Positions 10,441 to 21,843 of a stretch of DNA of 64,000 nt are shown one piece after another (position 1 is the stretch's first letter; each line of letters starts with the position of its first letter). Origin of the DNA: Megachile rotundata (Eukaryota; Arthropoda; Insecta; Hymenoptera; Megachilidae). The stretch covers positions 8,990,001 through 9,054,000 of the forward strand of contig NC_134988.1 of the NCBI RefSeq assembly GCF_050947335.1. The letters are read 5' to 3'. The position numbers and the translations under genes are program-made. The notes under the pieces were generated by a model. The model was not told the origin of the DNA, ran no database searches, and saw nothing but the letters and a program-made list of their open reading frames with translations.

Positions 10441-13400
10441 AATTAAAATGAACACCATTGCCACACGATTGAAATGAAAGAACCTCGTCTAAATTATTAA
10501 TTTATAATTCACCAATTTATTCTCAAATTTTCTATCTAATTATATATAAATTATTTAAATTGTTAAATTACCAAATTAACATTAATCTTTCAAAAGTAGG
10601 AACGCTTTCTTAAAGTGCATTACCAAAGAATGAATATGAAAATGTATAATTGCATATCAGTTTGTTTATTTAATTATTTATCAATTGTTTAAATTATTAA
10701 ATAAAAAAAGTGGTTGTTAGTTTTATAGGAAAGAGGAAATTTTGTCACGTTGAATTATTTTGAAAGGAATATGGAAATGCGGAAAGGGTAATCGTTTTTG
10801 TAGAAAGGGTCTAAATAATCTTATGAATATTGGAAATTTGAAGACAGTTCTTGTGAAAAGAGAAGTTGAAGGAAGTATCGTTTGATCGCCCTATGGAGAT
10901 TGTTCGTACATGGTGTGCTCTTCAAGTGCGTACTTTGGAGCTCATCCAGACTTCACACCCGGTGCTTTCACCTTCCCCTTTCTCATCCTATTTTCCACAC
11001 GCTTTTGAAACGGTATGTTTACAGCACCCGCGTATATGTAGAATCATTCAACCCTTCAGTTGATAATCGAGAAATTGGATAATTGAACGTTCGTTTATTT
11101 CACAAGATGCTGTATTTTGATACTTAGAATTTTTTACTGTTAATTTTTCATGTATTTTAATTTACATAAAAAAATTATAAAATTCATCGTCAACAAATGG
11201 GAATTCGTTAAATTTATTATAACTGAGATATTGAAACAAATAAAAAAGGTTCACAATTTTTATTAACATTTGTAAAAAAATTTTCAATTAAAAAAATTTG
11301 TTGAAGGTAAAATATTATTATAAAATGAATTAACAACAATTATATTAATATACTTCATATTTATTGAATTATTTTACAAAAATAAAATAATATTCATATT
11401 TCCAACATTTTATAATTGCAAATCAATCTCGAGGATTTGCATATAACTCGACGGAAAACAATTTAGTTAACAAATAAGCTCTACAATATTAATTTGTAAA
11501 ATTATATTTATCTTACAAACTTAAATTGGATATTTTATCATTTCTTCGAGCAACAGGAAAGAAGGAATTTTCCAGAGCTCCAGTTCTCTGAATCTCATGA
11601 TAATTAAATTTGTGTACCCCTCCATTGAACATCGGGCCGGATTCCATTTAATGTAATCGTATATTTCTATTGATTATCACGTTATAATTAATAGCACGAT
11701 TTCCACTCGAAGCATCGTAGCTCTGCATCGATATCGAGAAGGATGAAAAATGGATGGTGCCGATAATATCGGCATACTCTCGTCATTTATCTCCCTGTTC
11801 ATTTATTCGATGTCGTTAAAAGTGAACGACTTTTAAGCCGGTATTAATCTGACTCTTGACTCGAAAGCACGGCAAAGACTCGAGAAAAAGGTACATTATA
11901 AGATAGCAAAGCTGCTTTCCTCGGTATTATTGCACCTTCGCCATTATCATAAAACAGTCCTTAGAGATAAAGAACGGTTAAATTCGCAATTCAATAGAGA
12001 AATAAAAAATTAATATATGCTATAATGAAAAAAGCGTGAGAGTCGCGTGGAACATGGTAATTACTGTATTCGCCGATAGAGGGACATTAATATCAACTTT
12101 CTCGCAAGTACTCGTTCAGTGATCCATCACTTCGCAGGTAATCAAACTTCAAAGTTTCATAACTTCATTAAAATTTTATCGAAAAGTACTACAACAAAGA
12201 GTCAATTAAAACTTGAACGTTCTACTTTTTTGATCCTATTAACCGACTTTTATCTTGAAGGATAAAAGATATAAAATTCTTCTTTCAATGAGTGCCGCCT
12301 AATTATTCATTTCACATTAAACTCTATGTTCCATAAATGGTACAGTCTACAAGTTTCTATATTCAGAGGTACAATATGAAAGGGATTGACTAATTTTCAT
12401 TTAAGAGAAGAGAAATTACATTAAGAAGATTTTTAACGAAATTGAACTTTCATTTTTACAGTTTCACATTTTTCGTGTGAAGCTTTAATATTCTTCTTTT
12501 ATGATTTTTCTGCATTTATACTTCTATTGTCTAATGTTCAAATCGGCAGTATGAAATTGATGTACTTTATGTGAGTTTCAAGTATAACGTTTTAATCATC
12601 AAAGTTATATCACTAACAAAAAAGTATGGATATATTCTTTTCTTTAAAAAAAAATTAGACTGCTTTGCAGAAGAAAGGATTTTCTATAATTGTGTAAAAT
12701 TTCAAGCAAAATGGCATATTAATAGTCATACGTTCTCCTTGTTGTTAAGTTCAAAATTGAACTGAACTCTCGTCACTGCCTCACTGCTATTTATACCGTA
12801 CTGTCCAGAAAACTGTCACTGCGCATGTGCACGCGCATGCGTGCGTCTGATACAATTACTACGCATGCGCACGTTACGAAAACAACTTAAACCTGATTGC
12901 AAACATAATAAATATATAATTTATAAGCAAATAAACCGAATAACTATAATAAAAGAGTATAATAACTATTATACCATTTTCTTATAAATCCGTTCCTCCA
13001 AAAAAGTCAAAATGTTACAACTGAAAGACTAAAATACGAAAAGAAAATGAATAAAAAGAGGAAAAAGTGACAATGATGATACAAGTTATGGTATACGACG
13101 CTTCGTTTCATAAAAACCAGAAAGAATTTGCTAAATTTACATAAGCGAAGCATAAACAATCTCAGAATGTGCTCGCTGATAATGTGGACTTTGCGAGGTA
13201 GGAGAACAAACCTGTTATGAAAATCCTCGAGCGGCGAAAGCAGGGCTATAAGCATGAATAAATAAGTGATATTAAGATCTACTTTCTCTCTTCTTTTCCT
13301 TCTATCCTTCGAATATCACAAGTGTTTCCTTCCTACGTACATACTGGGTCCTGGTTCGCGGTTGGTATAATATGCCATTCCTCTTCGCTCTTTTTTTCTT

Positions 13401-13594
13401 CTTATTCTTCTTCAACAACTTATTTCGTTCGTGGACACACTTCGGGCGAGCCCTGTGGCTACTATTCAACTTCTCCGCTCTTTTTTGATAGACATTGGCT
13501 CCGGCTAATATACAAGCTAACGCTGATTATGATAATACGTTGTAAGTTGTCTGCAAACTTATTTAAGATTAGACCACCGAGACAAAATTATTCT
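10441..13594. other. Non-coding interval
   Basis: AT-rich. The frames of 64-82 codons show no domain or splice support. It contains a pair of NRF-1-like patches at 12821-12873 (listed separately). Confidence 0.35.
12821..12873. promoter_or_regulatory. Clustered NRF-1-like (GCGCATGCG) palindromic sites
   Basis: GCGCATGTGC, GCGCATGCGT and ACGCATGCGC within about 50 bp resemble the NRF-1/Ewg consensus YGCGCAYGCGCR. The surrounding DNA is AT-rich. Regulatory function is inferred only. Confidence 0.35.
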
Positions 13595-14255
13595 TGGTAA
13601 TAGAATTTGGAGAATGTTGGAACAGACTTGTTTTTTCGCCAAAAATTCATGAACAGCGACAGTTCACATGGTGCGTTATCATGCAACAGAAACCAAGAGC
13701 TAGATATTCGGGCCTCACACGAACGATCCTCTTCCACAAATGTTCCATAACACCCAGATAATATTCGCCATCAACATTTTGTCCCTGTGGAACGAATTCC
13801 CGAAGTATAATTCCTTTAGAATCGTAAAAGCAAATTAACATTGTCTTCTCTAGGGACTTCTGGAATCGCAATTTTTTGATTTTGGAGAGCCTGGAGATTT
13901 CCACGTAGCACTTTGGCGCTTTGTTCGAGGTTCATACTTGAAGCACCAAGTCTCATCACTAGTTACAATTGATTCCAGGAATGTACAGTTTCGTCTGGCT
14001 GTTTTGATAAGATCCTCGCAATATTCAACGCGAGCAATTTGTTGCGCTTGCCTGTGATTTTGTGACACGGTGACGAAAGGTTCTGTCGCATTAAACGCTA
14101 TAAGTTTACGATTCGTTGCTCGATTCCAATAATGATTGTTATGTTTTGTAGGGGAGGTATACTGTTTTCAGATAACATATTGTTTTGATAGATGGCGCTA
14201 GTTTTCCTTAAATTTAAAAAGTTCCGTTACTTCTCCCACATACTGTGTATAACAA
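13595..14255 (-). pseudogene. Mariner transposase pseudogene, minus-strand copy
   Basis: The minus strand encodes QNHRQAQQIARVEYCEDL and TSDETWCFKYEPRTKRQS, then after a frameshift LRFQKSLEKTMLICFYDSKG and YYLGVMEHLWKRIVRVRP. These are mariner transposase motifs, including the first catalytic Asp (TSDETW). The N-terminal helix-turn-helix is missing and the 3' part decays near 13600. A terminal-repeat-like sequence lies at about 14205-14255. It is paralogous to the copy at 34951-35815. Confidence 0.85.
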
Positions 14256-15849
14256 AGACGGTTAGGTTAGGTTGGTAGACTGGTAAGGTAGACTGATGTA
14301 GAAATTAGAATATTGCTTAGAATTCAATAACATGTTATGTTTAATTTGACAAGGTTAAATACAAGATTGAATTATTTATTTAGAATTTTATTTTTAGTGA
14401 AAGAATATTTATTTGTTCAGTATTAGTAAAAATTTGTGAATTTATAAGTTATGAGTAGTTTTATTGTTTCGTCACATATTTTCATAAAAAATTAACAGAA
14501 AGAACGATGCAATCGGATTTTTACCGGTGTTAAAAATTTTCGACAATAATCGTAGCGATATAGTTATATCTTACGCGGTCCAGTAATTAGTTCATTGTGG
14601 AACATTGGGGTCAGAAAATGGTTGAAACCGTGACCAACAAATTCAATTGGTTCTTCAGCGAGATATCCTTGATTATAACGAGACCATCGGGGGATGAAAG
14701 AAAACGGCAATGATATTTTCCACCCGGTTTTCGACTCCCAGCACGTTTTTCCGTAAATTACGAGGCGAGTTCCGGTTCGCCCTTTCACCGCTGTGTATTC
14801 TCGATTTTCCACATTGTATCTGTACGCGCGAAGAATTTTTCGTGCTTGATGAAAGAGGGGTTATTAACCCTCATTGATAGGGTGCATGATCTCAAATCTT
14901 TATGTGTTTCATTCATATTTTTATTCGACAAATAATCACATTCTCCTTATTGATTCTTTGTGAGAAAAAAAACAATTGCAATTTGTGATATACTTTTTAA
15001 AGTTAGAAATTTAGAAATGATCAAACTTTGCATATTTGAATTATGACTTTAAAAATTTAGAAATCAAATGACTGAAAAAAAGTAATTTTTTTCTCTAAAA
15101 ATGACATCAGAATTTGCATGAAAAATTTACAAATGAGAGAACAAGAAATGAAAATATTAATTAACGAAATAACGTCGAAAGCATATAACGTGGTACAGCT
15201 GCAGCACCGTAAGGCGCAGTAACTGCGACTAACCTCACCTCTCTTGCTCTTCTGTTTTCCGCCAACCAGCAGAAAGTTTCTGTTCCCTTTTTAAATTATT
15301 TTAGAGCAACGAGAAGGTCGAGAAAGTTTGTCCCGTGGTAAACTTACGTGCCACCACGGGATCAAGGGGGAAGATGAGGTCAAGAAGAGGTTCCTTATGT
15401 ATTCTGCAAGCTCAGGTTTACACGTTCGAGATATGACCAGAAAAATCCAAAGTTTGTGGCTGAGAAGTGGTTACCGGAAAGCTCGCGTGTGACGTGCATA
15501 AGAAAATCTTCGATCCTGCTATTCTATCCAGTGCTCTCGAAATATAATTTAGTTATCAAATTTTTGATCGTCAATTTAAAACCAGTTGGAGTTTTGATAA
15601 CTTTTAATCAAAATTTTGGAATGGAAGTAGAGTACGATTTTGGTGTGTATGATTTTACTTATATGGGGTTGATTTGTTAGAATGATATGTGCAAAACAGA
15701 AAACCAATCATATGCTAAATTTAATTGGCTCATTTTTGAAATTTGATATTTGGAGAAATTTTCATTAAAAAATTTGAGAATTGTGAGATTTGCGAATAGG
15801 TCTATAATAACTTGTAACATTCTGAATTTAAAGATTTGTGGATGAATTG
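14256..15849. other. Non-coding interval
   Basis: The first 65 bp (to about 14320) are shared with the plus-strand mariner copy. The 82-codon minus-strand frame at 14564-14812 has a weak FLYWCH-like pattern (see findings). The rest is AT-rich without features. Confidence 0.35.
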
Positions 15850-16800
15850 AATATTTGAGTGTTCGAACATTTTAATAATTGAACAATTGAACAGTTGGAC
15901 GATTGAACTATTGAAAACTTGAATACTTGAATAATTGAATACTTGAATGATTAAATACTTGAATGATCGAATACTTGAGTGATTGAATACTTGAATGATT
16001 GGATATTTGAATGATTGAATACTTGAATGACTGAATGCTTGAATGATTGAATGATTGAATGATTGAATGATTGAATGATTGAATGATTGAATGATTGAAT
16101 GCTTGAATGATTGAATGATTGAATTATTGAATGATTGAATGATTGAATACTTGAATGATTGAATACTTGAGTGATTGAATACTTGAGTGATTGAATACTT
16201 GAGGGATTGAATACTTGAGGGATTGAATACTTGAGTGATTGAATACTTGAATGATTGAATACTTGAGGGATTGAATACTTGAGTGATTGAATATTTGAGT
16301 AATACAATACTTGAGTGATTGAATACTTGAGTGGTTGAATACTTGAGTGATTGAATACTTGAGGGATTGAATACTTGAGTGATTGAATATTTGAGTAATA
16401 CAATACTTGAGTGATTGAATATTTGAGTAATACAATACTTGAGTGATTGAATATTTGAGTAATACAATACTTGAGTGATTGAATATTTGAGTAATACAAT
16501 ACTTGAGTGATTGAATACTTGAATGATTGAATGCTTGAGTGATTGAATACTTGAGTGATTGAATACATGAGTGATAGAATACTTGAGTGATTGAATACAT
16601 GAGTGATAGAATACTTAAGTGATTGAATACTTGAATGATTGAATACTTGAATGATGAAATGCTTGAATACTTGAATGATTGAATGCTTGAATGATTGAAT
16701 ACTTGAATATTCGAATGCTTGAATACTTGAATACTTGAATGCTTGAATGCTTGAATGCTTGAATACTGGGATAACTGAACAATTGAATAATTGAACCTTC
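15850..16800. repeat. 8/16-bp minisatellite (ATTGAATG / ATTGAATACTTGAGTG)
   Basis: Starts as 8-bp ATTGAATG units (16045-16140) and becomes 16-bp ATTGAATACTTGAGTG units. 16 bp lacks stops on the minus strand in all frames, so frames of 331, 221 and 158 codons (SSIQSLKYSITQVFNH repeats) appear; none is a gene. Confidence 0.92.
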
Positions 16801-17574
16801 GAAACGTTAAAAATTCGAATACTTGAATAATAACGTAGCTCTATACAATTAAGTCGATTATTATTACCATAAATTAAAGAATTTAATATGAAATACCTCC
16901 TTAAGTAACTACTATTAACAAGATAAAACCAAATATGATAATTCAATGTTTCTCTAAATTAAAAGTTTCATCAAAACTTTTAATAACTCGAATGCTTGCC
17001 ACTGACCTTTTCTTTCGACTCAACAATATTTATCATCTATAATAACTTATCATTTACGAATCGACAGTATCCTGCAGGAATTCCAGCTCCAATCTCTTTT
17101 CAATTTCCTTAATTCTTTTTTTCATTATTCACTCGTTAAAGTTTCCGTTCAACGCGTCCAACATTCCGGTCTCCTTCACCGACCCAGTCAACCGCGGCAA
17201 TACTAGAGAACGGTATTGGACTTCTCGTCTTCGATGAGCTGTTTTATTTTTCTTCCGTATGATTCATTCGATTGAACACGACTTGTGGTTACAAGGACCG
17301 GCAATATATTTTCGATATTACGAGTCGACATTCCCCGCTACGCTCCCGCGAGTCTCCTGTATTCTTTACATATATCGCTCTAGCGTGACTGCTCGGTTAG
17401 CCGACTTGATAAAATGCCGATGATCCTCTTTGGAATAATACCTCGTTCCGGGCACATTGTGTTGTCCTTGCTGAAAATATTTTCTGAATCGATTTCCTGC
17501 TGGAAAAATTAATATTAGGTGTACGAATGTTAGATTTGTAGTCGATGATTGCAAAAAACAGTTAGTTTAATTTT
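16801..17574. other. Non-repetitive interval
   Basis: A moderately GC-rich patch (17130-17470) lacks a convincing exon. One 62-codon minus-strand frame has no recognisable domain. Confidence 0.3.
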
Positions 17575-18550
17575 TTTGAAATTTCGAGAATTATAAAATT
17601 CCACAATTCCAAATTTCCATAATTCCGAAATTCCACAATTCCACAATTCCACAATTCCACAATTCCACAATTCCCAAATTCCAAATTTCCAATATTCCAA
17701 TATTCCAGAATTCCAGAATTCCAGAATTCCACAATTCCACAATTCCAAAATTCCAAATTTCTAAAATTCCACAATTCCAAATTTCCAACATTCCAATATT
17801 CCACAATTCCACAAATTCACAATCCCGTAATTCCAAATTTCCACAATTCCCAATTTCCGCAATTCCACAATTCCAAATTGCCGCAATTCAAAATTTCCAA
17901 TATTCCAATATTCCAGTATCCCAGAATTCGACAATTCCATATTTCCAAATGTCCATAATTCCAAAATTCCAAAATTCCAAATTTCCAAAATTCCACAATT
18001 CCAAATTTCCAGTATTCCAATATTCCACAAATCTACAAATTCACAATCCCGTAATTCCGAATTTCCACAATTCTCAATTTCCGGAATTCCGCAATTCCAA
18101 ATTGCCGCAATTCCAAATTTCCAATATTCCAGTATCCCAGAATTCCACAAACCACAATTCCATAATTCCAAATTTCTACAATTCCAAACTTCCGCAATTT
18201 CAAATTTCCGAAATTCCACAATTCCAAATTTCCAATATTCCAATATTCCACAAATCTACAAATTCGCAATCCTGTAATTCCAAATTTCCACAATTCCCAA
18301 TTTCCGCAATTCCACAATTCCAAATTGCCGCAATTCCAAATTTCCAATATTCCAGTATCCCAGAATTCCACAAACCACAATTCCATAATTCCAAATTTCT
18401 ACAATTCCAAACTTCCGCAATTTCAAATTTCCAAAATTCCCGAATCTCAATATTCCAATATTTAAAAATTCCTAAATTCCCAATATTCTAAAATTCCGAA
18501 ATTGCATATTTCTAAAATTCCAAAATTCGGAAATTTCGAAAATCCCAAAA
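17575..18550. repeat. ATTCC-based satellite
   Basis: Pentameric ATTCC and its variants (CACAATTCC, AAATTTCC, AATATTCC), with roughly 200-230-bp higher-order copies (for example GTATCCCAGAATTCCACAAA repeated about 230 bp apart, from 18133 and 18355). Frames up to 180 codons on both strands are by-products. Confidence 0.9.
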
Positions 18551-19429
18551 TTGCATTGCCTAACGAAATAAAAAAAATGAATCCTTAAAACATTGACACA
18601 TCGTTTTATTACACGCAATTCTCCCATAAAAAAAATCAAATGCATATTATAAATATTTATTAACATATTTTCGATCGTTCGGTAGAATTATAGTAACGAA
18701 CACGAAGGCCATAACTTTCCGATTTTTGTGCTCATGGACGTGTTCATATAGCGGATGTTCTTAAAATAATTTTCGCATGGCGTTACTAAAAGCAGTTATA
18801 AGAGGAAAGGGCCATAGAAAGGAATTGAAGTTCAGTGTTGCCAGGCTTCATAAATTTCCATAATAAAGCCAAGCTGTACTTCATAATTGTGTTCCATAAA
18901 ACATACATAAATCGTTTGATTTATTAGCTTTCACAGGACCATTAAATTACATTTTTTCGCTTTTAACAACGAGCCCTCCAAGTGAAACTAGACACATTTA
19001 TTATGAAACTGCGCCGGTCGACAAGTTCGCAACAGCTGCAAACACGCAATTTAAGGAGCATAAAGTTTTACTTAAAGTTTGTTATGATTTGCAGACGTAC
19101 GCCGTACTTCCGGCTCGTCATTAGAATTACTGGAATTGTAATTTGTAACATCCGTCTTCATTTTAATTGCTTTACTACTCTATATTGAATATTTAAACGA
19201 TGTCTCTCTTACCGATGCAAGTCTTGAGTAATTAAATCATATTTAATATCGAATGTTTATTATAAATATTTGTTAGCATCTAATACATTGAAAATATTAT
19301 TTTCTTACTATTTTTGTTTAGCTTATTAATAAACATATTCAATATGTATGTTTACTTTTTTTTTTTAATTTTTCATTATATTGTCATGAAGCAGTAGCAG
19401 CAGAAAACTTATATAAATATAGAGACAAG
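18551..19429. other. Non-repetitive interval
   Basis: No exon, RNA or element recognised; mixed composition. Confidence 0.3.
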
Positions 19430-20700
19430 TTTTAAAATTTGGAAGTTTTGGAAAATTGTAAATGTGAGTTTATATATATGCAAATGAAGAAATAGAAACT
19501 TAAAAATTTCTCAATTTGAAAATTTTGAATTTGAAAATTTAAAAATTTATTAGCTCCTTATCACTTGTTATACCCATCACTACTCTAACAATTCTTGCTG
19601 GATATTTTTACAATTGTCAATGCAAGAGGAGATCTTAAAATTGAAGAGTTTATAAATCTGCAAGCTTGAAGAGTTGTAAACTTGCAAATTTTTCTAATTG
19701 ACAATTTGTGAATTTGAAAGCTTGAAAATTTAAAAATTTATTAGCTCGTTTGCAGTTGTTATACCTATCACTACTTTAACAATTATTGCTACAAATTTTT
19801 ACAATTGTCAATGCAAGAGGAAATCTTAAAATTGAAGAGTTTATAAATCTGCAAGCTTGAAGAGTCGTAAACTTGCAAATTTTCCTATTTGACAATTTGT
19901 GAATTTGGAAACTAGAAAATTAATAAATTTATTAGCTCCCTTGCATTTGTTATACCCATCACTACTCTAACAATTATTGCTGAAAATTTTTGCAATTGTC
20001 AATGCAAGAGGAGATCTTAAAACTGAACAGTTTATAAATCTGCAAGCTTGAAGAGTTGTAAACTTGCAAATTTTTCTAATTGACAATTTGTGAATTTGAA
20101 AGCTTGAAAATTTAAAAATTTATTAGCTCGTTTGCACTTGTTATATCCATCACTATTCTAACAATTATTGCTGAAAATTTTTACAATTGTCAATGCAAGA
20201 GGAGATCTTAAAACTGAACAGTTTATAAATCTGCAAGCTTGAAGAGTTGTAAACTTGCAAATTTTTCTGTTTAACAATTTGTGAATTTGGAAGATTGAAA
20301 ATTAATAAATTTATTAGCTCCTTTGTATTTGTTATACCCACCATTACTTTAACTTGTTATACCCATCACTACTCTATGTTTCTAAATATTTTTATAAGTA
20401 AGAAGAGATCTTAAAATTGAAAAGTTTATAAATCTGCAAGCTTGAAGAGTCGTAAACTTGCAAATTTTCCTATTTGACAATTTGTGAATTTGGAAACTAG
20501 AAAATTAATAAATTTATTAGCTCCTTTGCTCTTGTTATACCCATCACTACTCTAAGTTTCTAAATATTTTTACAAATAAGAAAAAATCTTAAAATTGAAG
20601 AGTTTATAAATTTACAAACTTAAAAAATTGTAAACCTGCAAATTTTCCTATTTGAAAATTTTAGAATTTGAAAGCTTGAAACTTAAAAAAATTAAAAAAT
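19430..20700. repeat. Tandem repeat, 191-bp unit
   Basis: TGCAAGAGG starts at 19621, 19812, 20003 and 20194, an exact 191-bp period, followed by diverged and shortened copies to about 20700. AT-rich. Confidence 0.9.
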
Positions 20701-21703
20701 ATAGTACCCAATAAGTCTATCGCCACTTTAACCTCGGATAAGTCCCTCCCTGTATAAGTATGATCGTATACCCATATCAGCAGCAAGACCCTAGGATCTA
20801 AAGTACAAGTAATCAATTAGCAAATACTGATACAGGCCATCAGTACCAATCCCATACCCCCATGTTGCGCAATGGAAATTAGTCTTAGACGTGTAGACAA
20901 TGGCGGATTTCAGATAATAACGTGCAGTTGATCTGATTAGTACATTACCTAATAAATGGCTACTGCCTACCAATCAATTACTACCACTGTATTTGATCGT
21001 CTGATCGAGACAGACAATTATATCGATTAGGTAATATCAGAAATGAGGCAACGAAGGGTGATGCAAAGGGTTTGCAACCGTGTCAACCAGGTTTACGAGC
21101 TGATCCGGAGTTGGAAGCGTGATACAATTTGTTTCTACTAACATTAGCTGCGCAAAGATAGTTAATTAGGCGGTACTGTTACCGATGCTAATTAACGGAT
21201 GCGTTGACGCTAATACAATATACTCTCGTAACTAGAGGTGAGAGGATTTTGGAGGCGAAGTAACTAACGGTACGCTTCAATTATCCATTAATGGAACACG
21301 ATGGTACAATTCCGTTATTTGCGAGATTGCGAGGTACTGCACTTTCACTGGTTAAATTTTCTTTTGTTCAACGTAAGCTGCCGTCAATTGTTTGTACTTG
21401 CAATTGACATTTGATGAACATTTTATATTCAGCCTTTGAGACTCGTTTAAACTCTGCAATTGTAGGACGAATTATCAAGATCTAACCTCAAACTGTGTTA
21501 ACCTTAAACCACAACAAAAGTCACTATATAATATCACCAATATAATAGCCACTTATCAAACGATAAAATTTAACTTGTAACATGTCTCAAGAAATGAAAA
21601 AATGTTACAAAATAACATATGTGTACGTCAATTTAAGGTTTAACATTTGATGAAAGTGTACTTTGCTGGTACTTACGAGTCTTCTTTCTTTGTGTTGTTT
21701 CAG
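20701..21703. other. Interval upstream of the first visible SASH1-like exon
   Basis: Non-repetitive; ends in the pyrimidine-rich acceptor tract. The preceding coding exon, which must end in phase 1, was not found here or further left. Confidence 0.35.
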
Positions 21704-21843
21704 AGCAAGGACAGAACACAAACAAGAAAAAGACAACATTTTCGAGACTACTTCGAGGACTAAAGACGCACAGGAAAGAGAAACAAGCACAAACTCAAGG
21801 TTCCCCGAGGCATGGTCGTGCAAGGATGGGTGTACCTCAAAGA
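21704..21843 (+). CDS. SASH1: SASH1-like exon: basic N-terminal segment
   Basis: A strong pyrimidine tract and CAG end at 21703, and the donor GTAAGT starts at 21844. The exon is 2 nt plus 46 codons, so it enters in phase 1 and leaves in phase 0, matching the next exon. It reads QGQNTNKKKTTFSRLLRGLK, then THRKEK, then SPRHGRARMGVPQR. The basic run could be a nuclear localisation or membrane-contact patch (inference). The long ATG-initiated frame across the same bases is a different reading frame and is not the coding one. No upstream exon ending in phase 1 was recognised. Confidence 0.72.

Noticed and set aside
9365..10451. 353-, 253- and 101-codon frames on both strands
   Set aside because: They are translations of a 15-bp tandem repeat; the multiple-of-3 period keeps frames open on both strands. 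No splice sites, start context or domain.
15802..16946. 331-, 221- and 158-codon minus-strand frames
   Set aside because: By-product of an 8/16-bp stop-free repeat in three frames.
17561..18491. Numerous NCGILEFWN-type and FPKFHNSKFP-type frames
   Set aside because: By-products of the ATTCC satellite on both strands.
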